DNA from: CAZJBS01 sp964544475
GTDB lineage: Bacteria; CLD3; SB21
Direction: 5' to 3'
Length of the DNA: 64,000 nucleotides
Assembly: GCA_964544475.1 (NCBI GenBank)
Contig: CAZJBS010000001.1
Span: 124,001-188,000, forward strand
The notes under the pieces were generated by a model. It did no database searches, was not told the origin of the DNA, and saw only the letters and a list, made by a program, of their open reading frames with translations. Below are positions 8,827 to 18,037 of the stretch, one piece after another; the first letter of the stretch is position 1; every line of letters starts with the position of its first letter. A program made the translations under genes and the position numbers.

Positions 8827-10080
8827 ATGTTGTTGAATGCCAAACCGAGGCTCACCATTTTTCACGTCCTGGCGATAGGCGGAATCGTCCTATTGGTCGG
8901 AGGTCTTTGCGGTTTGGCCGTGGGTAATCGGGAATACGACAAAGGAAAGGACGAATTTGAATACTCGGAAATCGGGAAGAGCCTGTTTGGTGGCCACGGC
9001 ATTTCCTATAATGGAACCCCGGATGTCGTACTCCCACCGGGCTTTCCCATCTTTGTGGGCCTTTTGCACATGGCCGGGGTTGATGGAAAATGGGCCGGTC
9101 AGGGAGTGTCGCTCATTTGTTTTTTCATTTCTCTGATGTTTCTTGCTTCGGTTAGCCGGCGCCTTTTCGATCGTGCGCTGCCGGTTACACTCGTTCTGCT
9201 GCTTTTTGCCACTCATACAAACACGCTGCTGAATGCCACATCTGGAAAGAGTGAATCCTGTTTTACCGCACTGACGCTGGCGCTTGTCGTCGTGATGTTC
9301 TGGTGCCTTCGACGACCCCAATCATGGAATCTGGCCCTGTTTTCCATGGTTTGGTTCGTGTTGTATCTCGTGCGGCCGGAAGGGCTTTTGATCGGGCTGG
9401 TGTGTGCAGGATGGATGTGGTTTCAGCAGAGGAGTGTGGCTGCCTTTCTCAGACAGGGAACCGGGCTGGTTGTGTTTGCGATCTTGTTCCTGTCGTACGG
9501 CTGGTTTCTGCGGGAACACACCGGGCGTTGGCAAGTTTCTGGAAAAGCCTATGCGAATCTTATCATGGGTGAAACCGACAGTCCGTATCAGAATCGACTT
9601 TCTGATGCGACAAATCCAAGATATCATATTGTCAAGGACATTCACGACGAGCCGTCGAATGCCAGGTCGGCCGGCGAGTATTTGGCGGCTCACTGGGCAT
9701 CGGTGGTGGGCAGGGTTCCGTTGAATGCGTGGCGCTTCGTGGAGTATTATTGGTGGGGGATTTCCATACTCGGCATGGCCTCCGGTTTGGTCGGCCTTGG
9801 ATCAGGATTGGCCCATCGTTGGCTTTGGGTGGCCCTGTGGGCGGTGAGTCTGACACATCTGGCGTTCTTTGTCCTTCCCCGTACCATGGCGATTTACCAC
9901 TGGGTCGTATCCATCGCCATGGTATCCGGTTTGGGAAAATTCCGGGACTTGATGGCCGGTAAAGGATACAGACACACGTATGTCCAGGTGGGCTATTGGG
10001 TGCTGGTTGTGGGGATTGGGACATGGCAGATACGCGGAATTGCAAAGATCGCCTACCATTGGATCGGAGCGAATCTATGA
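8827..10080 (+). CDS. Polytopic membrane glycosyltransferase, GT39/ArnT-like
   Basis: 417 residues with about ten TM segments. After TM1 comes an extracytoplasmic loop 'GKDEFEYSEIGKSLFGG' followed by 'LPPGFPIFVGLL'. This is the acidic-pair plus 'PPG(Y/F)P' arrangement of GT-C enzymes (GT39/PMT-2, ArnT-like) that transfer sugars from polyprenyl-phosphate donors on the periplasmic side. The start is ATG 8827; the frame is open upstream but overlaps the methyltransferase. There is no clear Wzy-type polymerase in the cluster, so this protein could be the periplasmic transferase or fill a polymerisation role; that is inference only. The GT4 gene begins in an ATGA overlap with its stop. Confidence 0.75.
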   Translation: MLLNAKPRLTIFHVLAIGGIVLLVGGLCGLAVGNREYDKGKDEFEYSEIGKSLFGGHGISYNGTPDVVLPPGFPIFVGLLHMAGVDGKWAGQGVSLICFFISLMFLASVSRRLFDRALPVTLVLLLFATHTNTLLNATSGKSESCFTALTLALVVVMFWCLRRPQSWNLALFSMVWFVLYLVRPEGLLIGLVCAGWMWFQQRSVAAFLRQGTGLVVFAILFLSYGWFLREHTGRWQVSGKAYANLIMGETDSPYQNRLSDATNPRYHIVKDIHDEPSNARSAGEYLAAHWASVVGRVPLNAWRFVEYYWWGISILGMASGLVGLGSGLAHRWLWVALWAVSLTHLAFFVLPRTMAIYHWVVSIAMVSGLGKFRDLMAGKGYRHTYVQVGYWVLVVGIGTWQIRGIAKIAYHWIGANL

Positions 10081-11276
10081 CCGCCCTGACCTCCATTCGT
10101 GTCCTGCACGTAACTCCAACGGGCGAGATCGGGGGACGGGAACGGCAACTCTTTGAGTTGAGTAAAGCATTGGCACGCCGGTCAATTATCACCAGCGAAG
10201 TATTATTTGTTCGCAACGAGGGACCCTTCTACAGGGCGATGTGTGAATTGCCGGTGAAAACACATGTCGCGGGATCGATAACGTGGCGATGGCGATACTG
10301 GGCCCGTCATCTGAATCTCTTTCAACAATTTGACATGGTTATTTTCTGGGGTGTAACGCCGGCCTTGTTCATCATCTCTCTCTTGGCCGGCAATGTTCGT
10401 ATTTACGCCATGACGGGAACTCGCTTTCTGAGACATCCGGGTGTTAACGGCCGGCCACGATGGGCACCCAACCATGTGTCTTCGGCTATGTTAAAGAGTC
10501 GGCAGTTCGCCGGGCGGATCGTTTCCGCGGCCAAACGAAACGCGTTTGCGTGGTTTGTCCGTGGCTGTTCGAAAGTTCTCACGCCGTCCAGCTTCATGGC
10601 CGAGACGGCAAGATCAGCCTATGGTGTGCTTCCATCCGCTTTGTCCATTGTTCCAAATTTCCTGGATTATGATGCGATCCGGACCACAAGGTCGCGGAGC
10701 GTCATGCGCGAGCGTCTTCAGATTGACCCGACCGACTTCGTGATCGGTGTCGTTGCGAGATACGACTTTCGAAAGCGAATCGACCGTTTTATCCATGCGA
10801 TGGTTCTTGCCGGAGGCCATGAGAGTATCAAAGGGGTCTTGATCGGAGGTGGATCCGAGGCATTCGAGCAATTGATTCGTAAATGGATCAGTGACGCCCA
10901 CATGGAAAGTCGTATCCGAATCACGGGATTTGTCGAAGATGTCTACGATTACATCAACTGTCTCGACGCGCTGGTTCTCCCTTCGGATAATGAGGCTTTT
11001 GGGCTTGTGCTTTTGGAGGCGCTTTTTTTGCGAATTCCGACGATTGTGTTCAAAGACGGGGGCGGCGTGATGGATGTCATCCAGCATGCTCGGACAGGAT
11101 ATGTCGTTGATTCCACCGTCGATTTGGCTGATCTTATGTCCATGGCAGTTTCGACAGATGGTATGCCGCGCCTGACCTGCGACACCAGAAAGTATGTGTT
11201 GGAGCAATTTAGTGTCGGGCACACGAAAGCGTATGAAAATATTTTTTCTCGTATCGCGAGAGATTCTTCCTTATGA
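10077..11276 (+). CDS. Glycosyltransferase family 4 (GT-B, group 1)
   Basis: 399 residues. Two Rossmann halves are visible. The N-terminal acceptor half has 'TPTGEIGGRERQLFEL' with the Gly-rich acceptor loop. The C-terminal donor half has 'VGVVARYDFRKRIDRFI' (about residue 225), 'VLIGGGSE' (about 255), 'RIRITGFVEDVYDYI' (about 285) and the retaining-GT E-x7-E motif in 'PSDNEAFGLVLLEAL' (about 305). It should add a sugar to the growing lipid-linked repeat at the cytoplasmic face. The start is the ATG of an ATGA overlap. It resembles the second GT4 enzyme of the cluster (13200-14474) in the RKRIDR donor loop. Confidence 0.9.
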   Translation: MTALTSIRVLHVTPTGEIGGRERQLFELSKALARRSIITSEVLFVRNEGPFYRAMCELPVKTHVAGSITWRWRYWARHLNLFQQFDMVIFWGVTPALFIISLLAGNVRIYAMTGTRFLRHPGVNGRPRWAPNHVSSAMLKSRQFAGRIVSAAKRNAFAWFVRGCSKVLTPSSFMAETARSAYGVLPSALSIVPNFLDYDAIRTTRSRSVMRERLQIDPTDFVIGVVARYDFRKRIDRFIHAMVLAGGHESIKGVLIGGGSEAFEQLIRKWISDAHMESRIRITGFVEDVYDYINCLDALVLPSDNEAFGLVLLEALFLRIPTIVFKDGGGVMDVIQHARTGYVVDSTVDLADLMSMAVSTDGMPRLTCDTRKYVLEQFSVGHTKAYENIFSRIARDSSL

Positions 11277-12268
11277 AAAACACGAGAAAATTATTCTTCA
11301 TCGTGAGTGTAGATACCGAGTGCGACAAATCTCCCGACTGGTCCGTGCGGTATCCGTTTGAATTTCGAAATATCCGAGAGGGTCTTGGCCAACTTTTGCA
11401 GCCGGTCTTCAACGCCTGTGGGGCAAAACCGACATACCTGCTGAGCCCTGAAGTGATCACCGATGAGTCAAGCGCCGACTTTTTCAGGAGACTGGGTTCA
11501 TCGGCAGAGTTGGGAACTCATTTGCACGGTGAATACGTTGAACCCCATCCGAATTTTGCCGCGAAATACACGGAGGATTTTCAGTGCGACTACGCGCCGG
11601 ATCTCGAAAGGATGAAATTGGCCAATCTGACGCGGATGTTCAGTGAACGGTTCCATTACCAACCCCTGTCCTTTCGGGCGGGACGATTCGGGATGAGCGC
11701 CCATACATTGACGTTTCTTTCAGAACTTGGATATGCTGTTGATTCCAGTCTATTCCCGTACGCCAGACTGCAGACAAAGCGCGGTCACCAGAACTTCTTT
11801 TCGTATCCTTCCGAACCTTTCCTTGGCAGGACCACGAACAACACGGGTGAGGCGGTATTGGAAGTCCCGATGACCGTCATGTCAAGGGTCTATTCGAAAA
11901 TGCCCGTCTGTCTGAGAGTTCCGATATCGAACTCAGCTTCGGCCGACGCCGTCGTACGAAAGATCTGCGGTAGCGACAAAGTCAAGACGTGGTCGCTTCG
12001 ACCCAGTACGTATGACTTCGCGCGATTGCGGGAAATCATCGATTGCCATATTCGGCACACTCAAAGTGAAAATGTCTTTCTCAATATGATGTTTCACAGC
12101 AATGAGATTGTTCCAGGTTGTTCTCCATACAGCGCCGATGAAAATGACGTTCGAAGGATTCTTGGAACTTTGGAACAGACATTGCAGTACGCGAAAGCGT
12201 TGGGAGCTTCATTCATTGGTTTGTCTGAAGCCCGTGACGTGTTCATTAACTCAAGGAGAAACGCCTGA
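11273..12268 (+). CDS. NodB-type polysaccharide deacetylase-like protein
   Basis: 331 residues. Features of a divergent NodB/CE4 fold are 'FFIVSVDTECD' near residue 10 (the motif-1 acidic pair, here D-T-E), 'AELGTHLHGEYV' near 80 (motif-2 His-x-His metal ligands), 'PLSFRAGRFGMSAHT' near 128 (motif-3 R-x-x-R-x-G variant) and 'LGYAVDSSLFPY' following. There is no signal peptide, so it probably acts in the cytoplasm on a nucleotide sugar or lipid-linked intermediate, N-deacetylating an acetamido sugar. It sits between a GT4 gene (ATGA overlap) and an epimerase whose ATG shares the last base of this stop. Confidence 0.8.
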   Translation: MKNTRKLFFIVSVDTECDKSPDWSVRYPFEFRNIREGLGQLLQPVFNACGAKPTYLLSPEVITDESSADFFRRLGSSAELGTHLHGEYVEPHPNFAAKYTEDFQCDYAPDLERMKLANLTRMFSERFHYQPLSFRAGRFGMSAHTLTFLSELGYAVDSSLFPYARLQTKRGHQNFFSYPSEPFLGRTTNNTGEAVLEVPMTVMSRVYSKMPVCLRVPISNSASADAVVRKICGSDKVKTWSLRPSTYDFARLREIIDCHIRHTQSENVFLNMMFHSNEIVPGCSPYSADENDVRRILGTLEQTLQYAKALGASFIGLSEARDVFINSRRNA

Positions 12269-13203
12269 TGGCCCGTTATTTGGTCACCGGTGGAGCCGGT
12301 TTTATTGGTTCCAATATTTGCGAGGCATTGCTGAAGTTGGGCCATCGGGTAAGAATACTCGACAATTTTTCAACGGGTCAGCGATCCAATCTGACGGGCT
12401 TCGGTGACGGTGTTGAGATCATTGAGGGGGACATCCGCAGTTATCACATCGTCCGGTCAGCGGTGGAGGGCATTGATTTCGTTCTGCACCAGGCGGCCCT
12501 GCCATCGGTGCCTCGTTCGATAGCCGATCCGATTACATCCCACGAAGTGAACGCCACGGGAACGCTCAACATCCTCGACGCTGCGAAAGAGGCCAATGTG
12601 AAACGTGTCATCTTTGCTTCATCATCCTCCGTATATGGAGATAATGAAGTCCTGCCAAAGCAGGAAGACATGATTCCAAATCCGCTGTCACCGTATGCGG
12701 TTTCGAAACTCGCCGGAGAGAACTATTGTCGCGTGTTTTACAAACTCTACGGTTTGCAGACGGTTATTCTCAGGTATTTTAATGTGTTTGGGCCCAGGCA
12801 AGATCCAAATTCCCAGTACTCGGCCGTCATTCCAAGATTCATCAAGGCGATGCGGCAAGGCAGGTCGCCCTTGATCTTTGGGGACGGTACACAATCAAGG
12901 GATTTCACGTACGTTCAGAATGTCGTCGACGCCAATCTCTTGGCCTGTGAGGCCGGGGATCTTACCTTGGGTCAGCCGATCAACTGTGCCACACACAGTC
13001 GCATAACCCTCAATGAACTGGTCGAATCTCTAAACAGGATTTTGTCCACCCGCATTGCGCCGGAATATCATCCTCGCCGACCGGGGGATATTCTTCATTC
13101 ATTCGCTGACATTTCCAGGGCCACACGTTTGCTAAACTACCATCCCGGGGTTGATTTCGAAACGGGTTTGCAGCGGACGGTTGAAGGATTTCCCGCGACA
13201 TGA
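12268..13203 (+). CDS. NAD-dependent sugar epimerase, UDP-GlcNAc 4-epimerase (WbpP/TviC)-like
   Basis: 311 residues, extended SDR family. Seen: 'TGGAGFIGSNICEALL' (NAD site), 'LDNFSTGQRSNL' (typical of the WbpP/GalE2 branch), 'FASSSSVYGDNEVLPK', the catalytic 'SPYAVSKLAGENY' and 'RYFNVFGPRQDPNSQYSAV', which closely follows UDP-N-acetylglucosamine 4-epimerases. It is the second epimerase of the cluster and belongs to a different subfamily from the one at 4814, so at least two distinct sugar nucleotides are probably supplied. The start ATG overlaps the deacetylase TGA by one base; the following GT4 begins in an ATGA overlap. Confidence 0.88.
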   Translation: MARYLVTGGAGFIGSNICEALLKLGHRVRILDNFSTGQRSNLTGFGDGVEIIEGDIRSYHIVRSAVEGIDFVLHQAALPSVPRSIADPITSHEVNATGTLNILDAAKEANVKRVIFASSSSVYGDNEVLPKQEDMIPNPLSPYAVSKLAGENYCRVFYKLYGLQTVILRYFNVFGPRQDPNSQYSAVIPRFIKAMRQGRSPLIFGDGTQSRDFTYVQNVVDANLLACEAGDLTLGQPINCATHSRITLNELVESLNRILSTRIAPEYHPRRPGDILHSFADISRATRLLNYHPGVDFETGLQRTVEGFPAT

Positions 13204-14474
13204 ATGCTGGAGCTAATCGGAGAGTATTGCACGTCATTGGCGGTGGCGGATACGGTGGCCGTGAGAAGATGTTCCACGCCTTGCTGCTGGAAGAGCACCG
13301 CATGACGGATCAGCATTCAGCAGCCTTTATGCTGGAAGCGCAGGGACGGCTGGCGGACGATCTTCGCAGATCCGGCATTACCATCCACAGAATAGGGTCT
13401 CTGCCAGGGGTCACCTGGTGGTATCATGGGTCGGTTTTGTTTTCGCATTACGATCTCATTGTCTGTCACACGGCGGATTGGCGGCTTATGCTGATGTGCA
13501 TTCTGTCGGGGCGCCCGGTTGTGTTCAGATTGTCAGGCCTGTACCTGCTCGTGAAGAAATCTCTTCGTGGTATTGCCTTGGGAGTCGTTCGAAGGATTCT
13601 GGGGCTGGAACGGATTCCGGGAGGAATCGGGACCGGGGGGTCTGGTGTGGCCAATCGTGCGGCCGCAGGCGCACTTCCGCCACTCCGGTCCTTGCGAAGA
13701 TTGCTTCGGCGATGGCAATTTGTTCTATTCCTGCGGTATTTTTGCCGGAGAGTCATTGTCAACAGCGAGTATGCCGCCAGGAATGTTCGTCGGAAGTATC
13801 ACTTTCCCCGACGCAAAAAAATTGATATCATTCCCAACGGCATTGATGTGCCGAATGGGACACCGACGCTTCCTGACATGCGGCCTCAGCTCGGCATACG
13901 CACCGGTCAGTACGTCGTGGGAACCGTTGCCAGGTTTGATGTGCGAAAAAGGATCGACCGTCTTCTGGATGCTTTTGTGTTGGTGAAGGGTGAGGAGGTT
14001 TTCAAACTGCTCATCGTCGGAGGCGGGGACGACGACCTGGATACGGGCTTCAGGCGATTTGTGCAGGAGCAAGGACTTGAAGAACAAGTCATTTTTGCCG
14101 GATTTGTCAGTGATGTACAGCCCTATATGAGCGCCATGGACTTGTTTGTGTTGCCGTCAGACAATGAGTCCTTTCCGAACGCCCTGATGGAAGCCATGTT
14201 GATGGGAAAGCCCTGTGTGGCTTTTCAAGGCAGCGGTGGTCCGGAGGAACTCATCGATGATAGGAAAACGGGTTTTTTGGTTTCAACCCCGCAAGAAATC
14301 ATTCAAGTGGCCAAAACGCTTATGGACGATCCGACTGAGGCCGTGGATGTGGGGCGAAGGGCGCGGACGTACATCATCAACCATTTCAGCATGGAACGAT
14401 ACGCCGGGCAGTTCAGACGGGTATACGACGCCGTTCTGGGGGAAGATTCACTGAAACGAAAGAAGTCACAATGA
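13200..14474 (+). CDS. Glycosyltransferase family 4 (GT-B, group 1)
   Basis: 424 residues. N-terminal 'VLHVIGGGGYGGREKMF' is the acceptor-domain Gly-rich loop. The C-terminal half has 'VVGTVARFDVRKRIDRLL' (about residue 240), 'LLIVGGGDDDL' (about 265), 'VIFAGFVSDVQPYM' (about 295) and the E-x7-E motif in 'PSDNESFPNALMEAM' (about 320), followed by 'GSGGPEELI'. These mark a retaining GT4 enzyme acting on the cytoplasmic side. A basic, Gly/Ala-rich insert near residues 130-175 is unusual in the family and may be a membrane-contact loop. It starts and ends in ATGA overlaps. Confidence 0.9.
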   Translation: MNAGANRRVLHVIGGGGYGGREKMFHALLLEEHRMTDQHSAAFMLEAQGRLADDLRRSGITIHRIGSLPGVTWWYHGSVLFSHYDLIVCHTADWRLMLMCILSGRPVVFRLSGLYLLVKKSLRGIALGVVRRILGLERIPGGIGTGGSGVANRAAAGALPPLRSLRRLLRRWQFVLFLRYFCRRVIVNSEYAARNVRRKYHFPRRKKIDIIPNGIDVPNGTPTLPDMRPQLGIRTGQYVVGTVARFDVRKRIDRLLDAFVLVKGEEVFKLLIVGGGDDDLDTGFRRFVQEQGLEEQVIFAGFVSDVQPYMSAMDLFVLPSDNESFPNALMEAMLMGKPCVAFQGSGGPEELIDDRKTGFLVSTPQEIIQVAKTLMDDPTEAVDVGRRARTYIINHFSMERYAGQFRRVYDAVLGEDSLKRKKSQ

Positions 14475-15961
14475 CCATTCCAACTGTGTACGGAACTCGC
14501 GTCGCAAGCTATCCGGGGACGTTGCCTTATTCGCCTTCGGAGAAGTATCCGGAATATCCGTTTGGCGACATTGGTGCGGAAACGAATCTCGTATACGATG
14601 GACTTCGGCGGCTGCTGAGAGAATGCGGTTATGACGCGCGGCATTTTGGCCACGCGGATTGGAACCCGTTGGGTGATGTCATTCGACCAGGGCAAACGGT
14701 ACTAATCAAGCCGAATTGGGTCAAACACGTTTCCTCAGACGACATTGACATTTTGTGCTTTATCACGCATTCGTCATTGATCAGGGCAGTGGCCGATTAT
14801 GCACTGATTGCCCTACAGGGAAGCGGGCGCCTGATCATAGGAGATGCCCCTATTCAGTCGGCGAGTTTCGATTCTCTGAAAAAACAAACCGGAATCTCGG
14901 AAATTGCGACATTTCTGGGATCCCAAACCAGAATCTCCGTCGAAGTTATGGATTTTCGACTCGAGGTGGCCAGCATGCAGGACGGCATCGTTGCCCGAAG
15001 GGATGTTACTGCCGTAACACATGTTCCGGTAAGGATGACTCTGGAAAGCGAACATGGCATGGAAAGAGATTTTGACAAATATCGAGTGACTCACTACGAT
15101 CCGCGGCGCATGAGTCAACACCATAACAATACAGTTCATGAGTACTTGATTGCTGAACCGGCTTTGCAGGCCGACGTCATCATCAATGTGCCGAAACTGA
15201 AGACGCATCGAAAAGCCGGAATCACCTGCTCTTTGAAGAATCAAATTGGCATTAATGCGTCGAAGGACTGGTTACCTCATCACTCGATTGGTTCAACCAC
15301 TCATGGCGGTGACGAGTATGAAAAACCAAGCGTGCTGAAGTTCTTACTCAGGGCAGCGTTGGATTCGCGTGAAAGGGCGTCGAGCATTCTGTGGAAACGA
15401 CTATGGAATTTAGCAGCGAGGTTTTTGAAGAAATGTCGGAAAATTAGCCTGTTTGAGTCAGATCCTTTCTTCGAAGGAAGCTGGCACGGCAATGATACCC
15501 TATGGAGGACCATTCTGGATTTGAACAAGATTGTTTTTTTCGCAGATCGTCAAGGCATAATGCAGAAGGAAATTCAACGCAAGCTCCTATATCTAGTTGA
15601 CGGAGTTGTCATTGGAGAGGGGGAAGGACCGCTGCATCCAAGCCGCAAGGATTGCGGCCTGCTGATGTGGGGGGAGAATCCGGTGCATGTCGATGTTTGT
15701 GCCGCGGCATTTATTGGATTTGATCCTTCAACCATAAAGTCCCTGGATCGGGCATTCGAGATTGTGCAATTGCCGATCACGAAACCCGATCGTGCGAGCG
15801 TCGCGTGCCGACTGGATGGCGAGACATGGCGGCCATATGTTGACGGTGGGTCAATGGCCATTTGTAAGGCGAGGCCAAGTGCGGGATGGAAAGGTCACAT
15901 GGAATGGGAGGCATCTCATGATGCGATCACTACGCTCACCGACGATGACGAAGATTACTAA
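14471..15961 (+). CDS. DUF362 domain protein in polysaccharide cluster
   Basis: 496 residues. The DUF362 family is recognised from 'IRPGQTVLIKPNWV' (about residue 78), 'THSSLIRAVADYAL' (about 98), 'LIIGDAPIQSASF' (about 120) and 'ADVIINVPKLKTHRKAGIT' followed by 'SLKNQIG' (about 235-260). No Cys-rich ferredoxin domain is present, unlike many DUF362 proteins. The biochemical function of the family is not established. Similar genes occur in exopolysaccharide and lipid-carrier loci, and this one is followed 15 nt later by an ATP-grasp gene, so the two may act in one modification step (inference). Confidence 0.85.
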   Translation: MTIPTVYGTRVASYPGTLPYSPSEKYPEYPFGDIGAETNLVYDGLRRLLRECGYDARHFGHADWNPLGDVIRPGQTVLIKPNWVKHVSSDDIDILCFITHSSLIRAVADYALIALQGSGRLIIGDAPIQSASFDSLKKQTGISEIATFLGSQTRISVEVMDFRLEVASMQDGIVARRDVTAVTHVPVRMTLESEHGMERDFDKYRVTHYDPRRMSQHHNNTVHEYLIAEPALQADVIINVPKLKTHRKAGITCSLKNQIGINASKDWLPHHSIGSTTHGGDEYEKPSVLKFLLRAALDSRERASSILWKRLWNLAARFLKKCRKISLFESDPFFEGSWHGNDTLWRTILDLNKIVFFADRQGIMQKEIQRKLLYLVDGVVIGEGEGPLHPSRKDCGLLMWGENPVHVDVCAAAFIGFDPSTIKSLDRAFEIVQLPITKPDRASVACRLDGETWRPYVDGGSMAICKARPSAGWKGHMEWEASHDAITTLTDDDEDY

Positions 15962-15976
15962 TTTGTGGAATGTTGA

Positions 15977-17005
15977 ATGAAATTTCTTATTCATCATGTG
16001 GATGGTTTTCCACAGCCGTATCCTGACCGGTGGGCGGAATTCGCAGGCAGGCGGGGTGTATCGTGGGAATATCACGATTTATCAGGAGTGATGTCATTCC
16101 GCGATTTGTCGAATCGATTTGATGCCGTCTTGTGTCGCTGGAGTCTTTCATTCCCGGGTCGCGCCCAGTTTCCGGACATACTGGATATCCTGGAAAACGA
16201 GTACGGCATGTTGATCTACCCGGATCGCAAAACTCGATGGTCATGGGATGACAAGATCAGGCAGAACCTTCTGTTTGCACAATACGACGTGAAAATGCCA
16301 AGAACATTTATCTTCCACTTGGAAAAGGAGGCGCTGGACTGGGCCCGTTCGGCCACGTACCCGGTCGTTTTTAAGCTGGCTTCTGGCGCGAGTTCACGAA
16401 ACGTTGTGCTTGTTCATAGCCAAAGCCAGGCCCGTCATCTAATTCGTGCCATGTTCGAAAAGGGGATACGTACAGGTGGCGAATTGCAGGCGATACACCA
16501 TGGCAAGACCGGTCGGCAATGGTTAAGTGAATGGAAACGTCGGTTGGCGAATTCACAGGAATGGCGATACCGCCAAAGCAAAGAAACCATCGAAAAATCC
16601 TATGTGTATTTTCAAGAACTCGTGCCCGGCAACACCTGTGATACCAGAATATCGATTATTGGAGATCGGGCTTTTGGTTTTCGACGATACAACCGGGAGA
16701 ATGATTTTCGCGCTTCTGGCAGCGGGCGTATTGACTGGGAACCAACACAAGTCAGTCGCAAGGCCATTCGAATTGCTTTTGACTTAAACAAAAAGTGTGG
16801 ATTTCAATGCATGGCTTACGACTTCGTCTCGGATCAGTCAGGCGAGGACGTGCTGCTCGAAGCGTGTTGGACTTTTGCCGATTGGGCGGTTCAAAAATGC
16901 CCGGGTCATTGGAACCCCAACTTGGATTGGATTCCAGGCCCGATGTGGCCGGAGGAAGCCCAGATCGAGGATCTGATCAAACTTGTAGAAACACGCAGGA
17001 GATGA
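15977..17005 (+). CDS. ATP-grasp domain protein (RimK/D-Ala-ligase-like)
   Basis: 342 residues. An N-terminal pre-ATP-grasp region ends in 'YPDRKTRWSWDDKIRQ' (about residue 80-95). The ATP-grasp core then shows 'YPVVFKLASGASSRNVVLV' (strand with the ATP-contacting Lys and Gly-Ala-Ser loop, about 130), 'YVYFQELVPGNTCDTRISI' (about 212) and 'VLLEACWTFADWAV' (about 292), where the usual second acidic/Asn metal-binding motif is modified. The family makes amide or thioester bonds via acyl phosphates. In this cluster it could attach an amino acid or other amine to a uronic acid, but no substrate can be named. GT9 follows in an ATGA overlap. Confidence 0.72.
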   Translation: MKFLIHHVDGFPQPYPDRWAEFAGRRGVSWEYHDLSGVMSFRDLSNRFDAVLCRWSLSFPGRAQFPDILDILENEYGMLIYPDRKTRWSWDDKIRQNLLFAQYDVKMPRTFIFHLEKEALDWARSATYPVVFKLASGASSRNVVLVHSQSQARHLIRAMFEKGIRTGGELQAIHHGKTGRQWLSEWKRRLANSQEWRYRQSKETIEKSYVYFQELVPGNTCDTRISIIGDRAFGFRRYNRENDFRASGSGRIDWEPTQVSRKAIRIAFDLNKKCGFQCMAYDFVSDQSGEDVLLEACWTFADWAVQKCPGHWNPNLDWIPGPMWPEEAQIEDLIKLVETRRR

Positions 17006-18027
17006 ACGGACGAATTCTTGTGAGCGTATCTTCAGGTATTGGCGATGCCATCATGGCGATGCCCATTCTGAACAAACTGCGAACATTCTTTCCTGCGATG
17101 ACGATCGACGTGCTCGTCCGCCCGGAGTCGAAAAGCCTGTTTGAAGGCCTGACCGATTTTGGACGGCTATATGTGTTGCCAACTTCGTACGCCCCATTGC
17201 CATTGGCGAGACTGTGTTTCCGAATGTTTTTGAAAAAGTACGACTTTTACATCGGTTGCATCCCGTCGAACACCATCCGTCAAATGATCATCCCTCTGAT
17301 GCCCCGTATTCCCTGCCGCATCAAGCACCGTACACCTCACCGCGGCTTTCGCGATCTGGATTTCCTGTTCACGCATGTCGAACCCATTCCGGATGGCCGG
17401 CACCGCGTCGACTGCAACATGGATTTGCTTAAGTACGTCGGCATCGACCCGGCCGGTCTGAAACCGTCTCTTCATCTGGATGTGACCGATGCACACCGGG
17501 AGTCGGTTCTTTCCATCCTGCGACAACTTGGCTTTGAAGAGAACCGCCCGACTGTCGGATTCCATCCCGGATGCAACCCGCTGGCCACCTTCAAGCGATG
17601 GCCGCCTGACCGCTACGCGCAACTGGCCGATTATCTGCAGGACGTCCACCGTGCCCAGGTTATTCTGGTGGGTGGACGCGACGAAATGGACGATGTCTCC
17701 AGGATCGTACAACTCACGAAGCGGAAACCCATCGTCCTGGCCGGCAGGACCAAACTCATGGAAACGGCCGCGGCGATCAAGCATTGTGCTTTTTTCGTAT
17801 CGAACGATTCAGGTGTCATGCATCTGGCAACGGCCGTCGGCGTACCGACATTCGCGATATTCGGCCCAAAAGATGACCGACATGTCGGGCCCTACGGACC
17901 CGGGCACACGGTTATTCGCCATGGTCGTGATGTGATGGCCGTGTCCGTCGATCAGGTCATTGGGACGTTGGAGAACAGTCCTTTCGGATTGACCAGGCTG
18001 GCCGAAAAATCATCGTCAAAGAAGTGA
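17002..18027 (+). CDS. Glycosyltransferase family 9 (heptosyltransferase-like)
   Basis: 341 residues. 'RILVSVSSGIGDAIMAMPIL' at the N-terminus is the GT9 signature, followed by 'GFHPGCNPLATFKRWPPDRYAQL' split by the domain boundary, and a C-terminal nucleotide-binding part 'FFVSNDSGVMHLATAVGVP' with 'FGPKDDRHVGPYGPG'. GT9 enzymes transfer heptose or related sugars in LPS core or surface glycan synthesis. The start is the ATG of an ATGA overlap with the ATP-grasp gene. It is the last recognisable glycan gene of the cluster; uvrA follows 10 nt after its stop. Confidence 0.88.
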   Translation: MNGRILVSVSSGIGDAIMAMPILNKLRTFFPAMTIDVLVRPESKSLFEGLTDFGRLYVLPTSYAPLPLARLCFRMFLKKYDFYIGCIPSNTIRQMIIPLMPRIPCRIKHRTPHRGFRDLDFLFTHVEPIPDGRHRVDCNMDLLKYVGIDPAGLKPSLHLDVTDAHRESVLSILRQLGFEENRPTVGFHPGCNPLATFKRWPPDRYAQLADYLQDVHRAQVILVGGRDEMDDVSRIVQLTKRKPIVLAGRTKLMETAAAIKHCAFFVSNDSGVMHLATAVGVPTFAIFGPKDDRHVGPYGPGHTVIRHGRDVMAVSVDQVIGTLENSPFGLTRLAEKSSSKK

Positions 18028-18037
18028 TACGCAGGTT

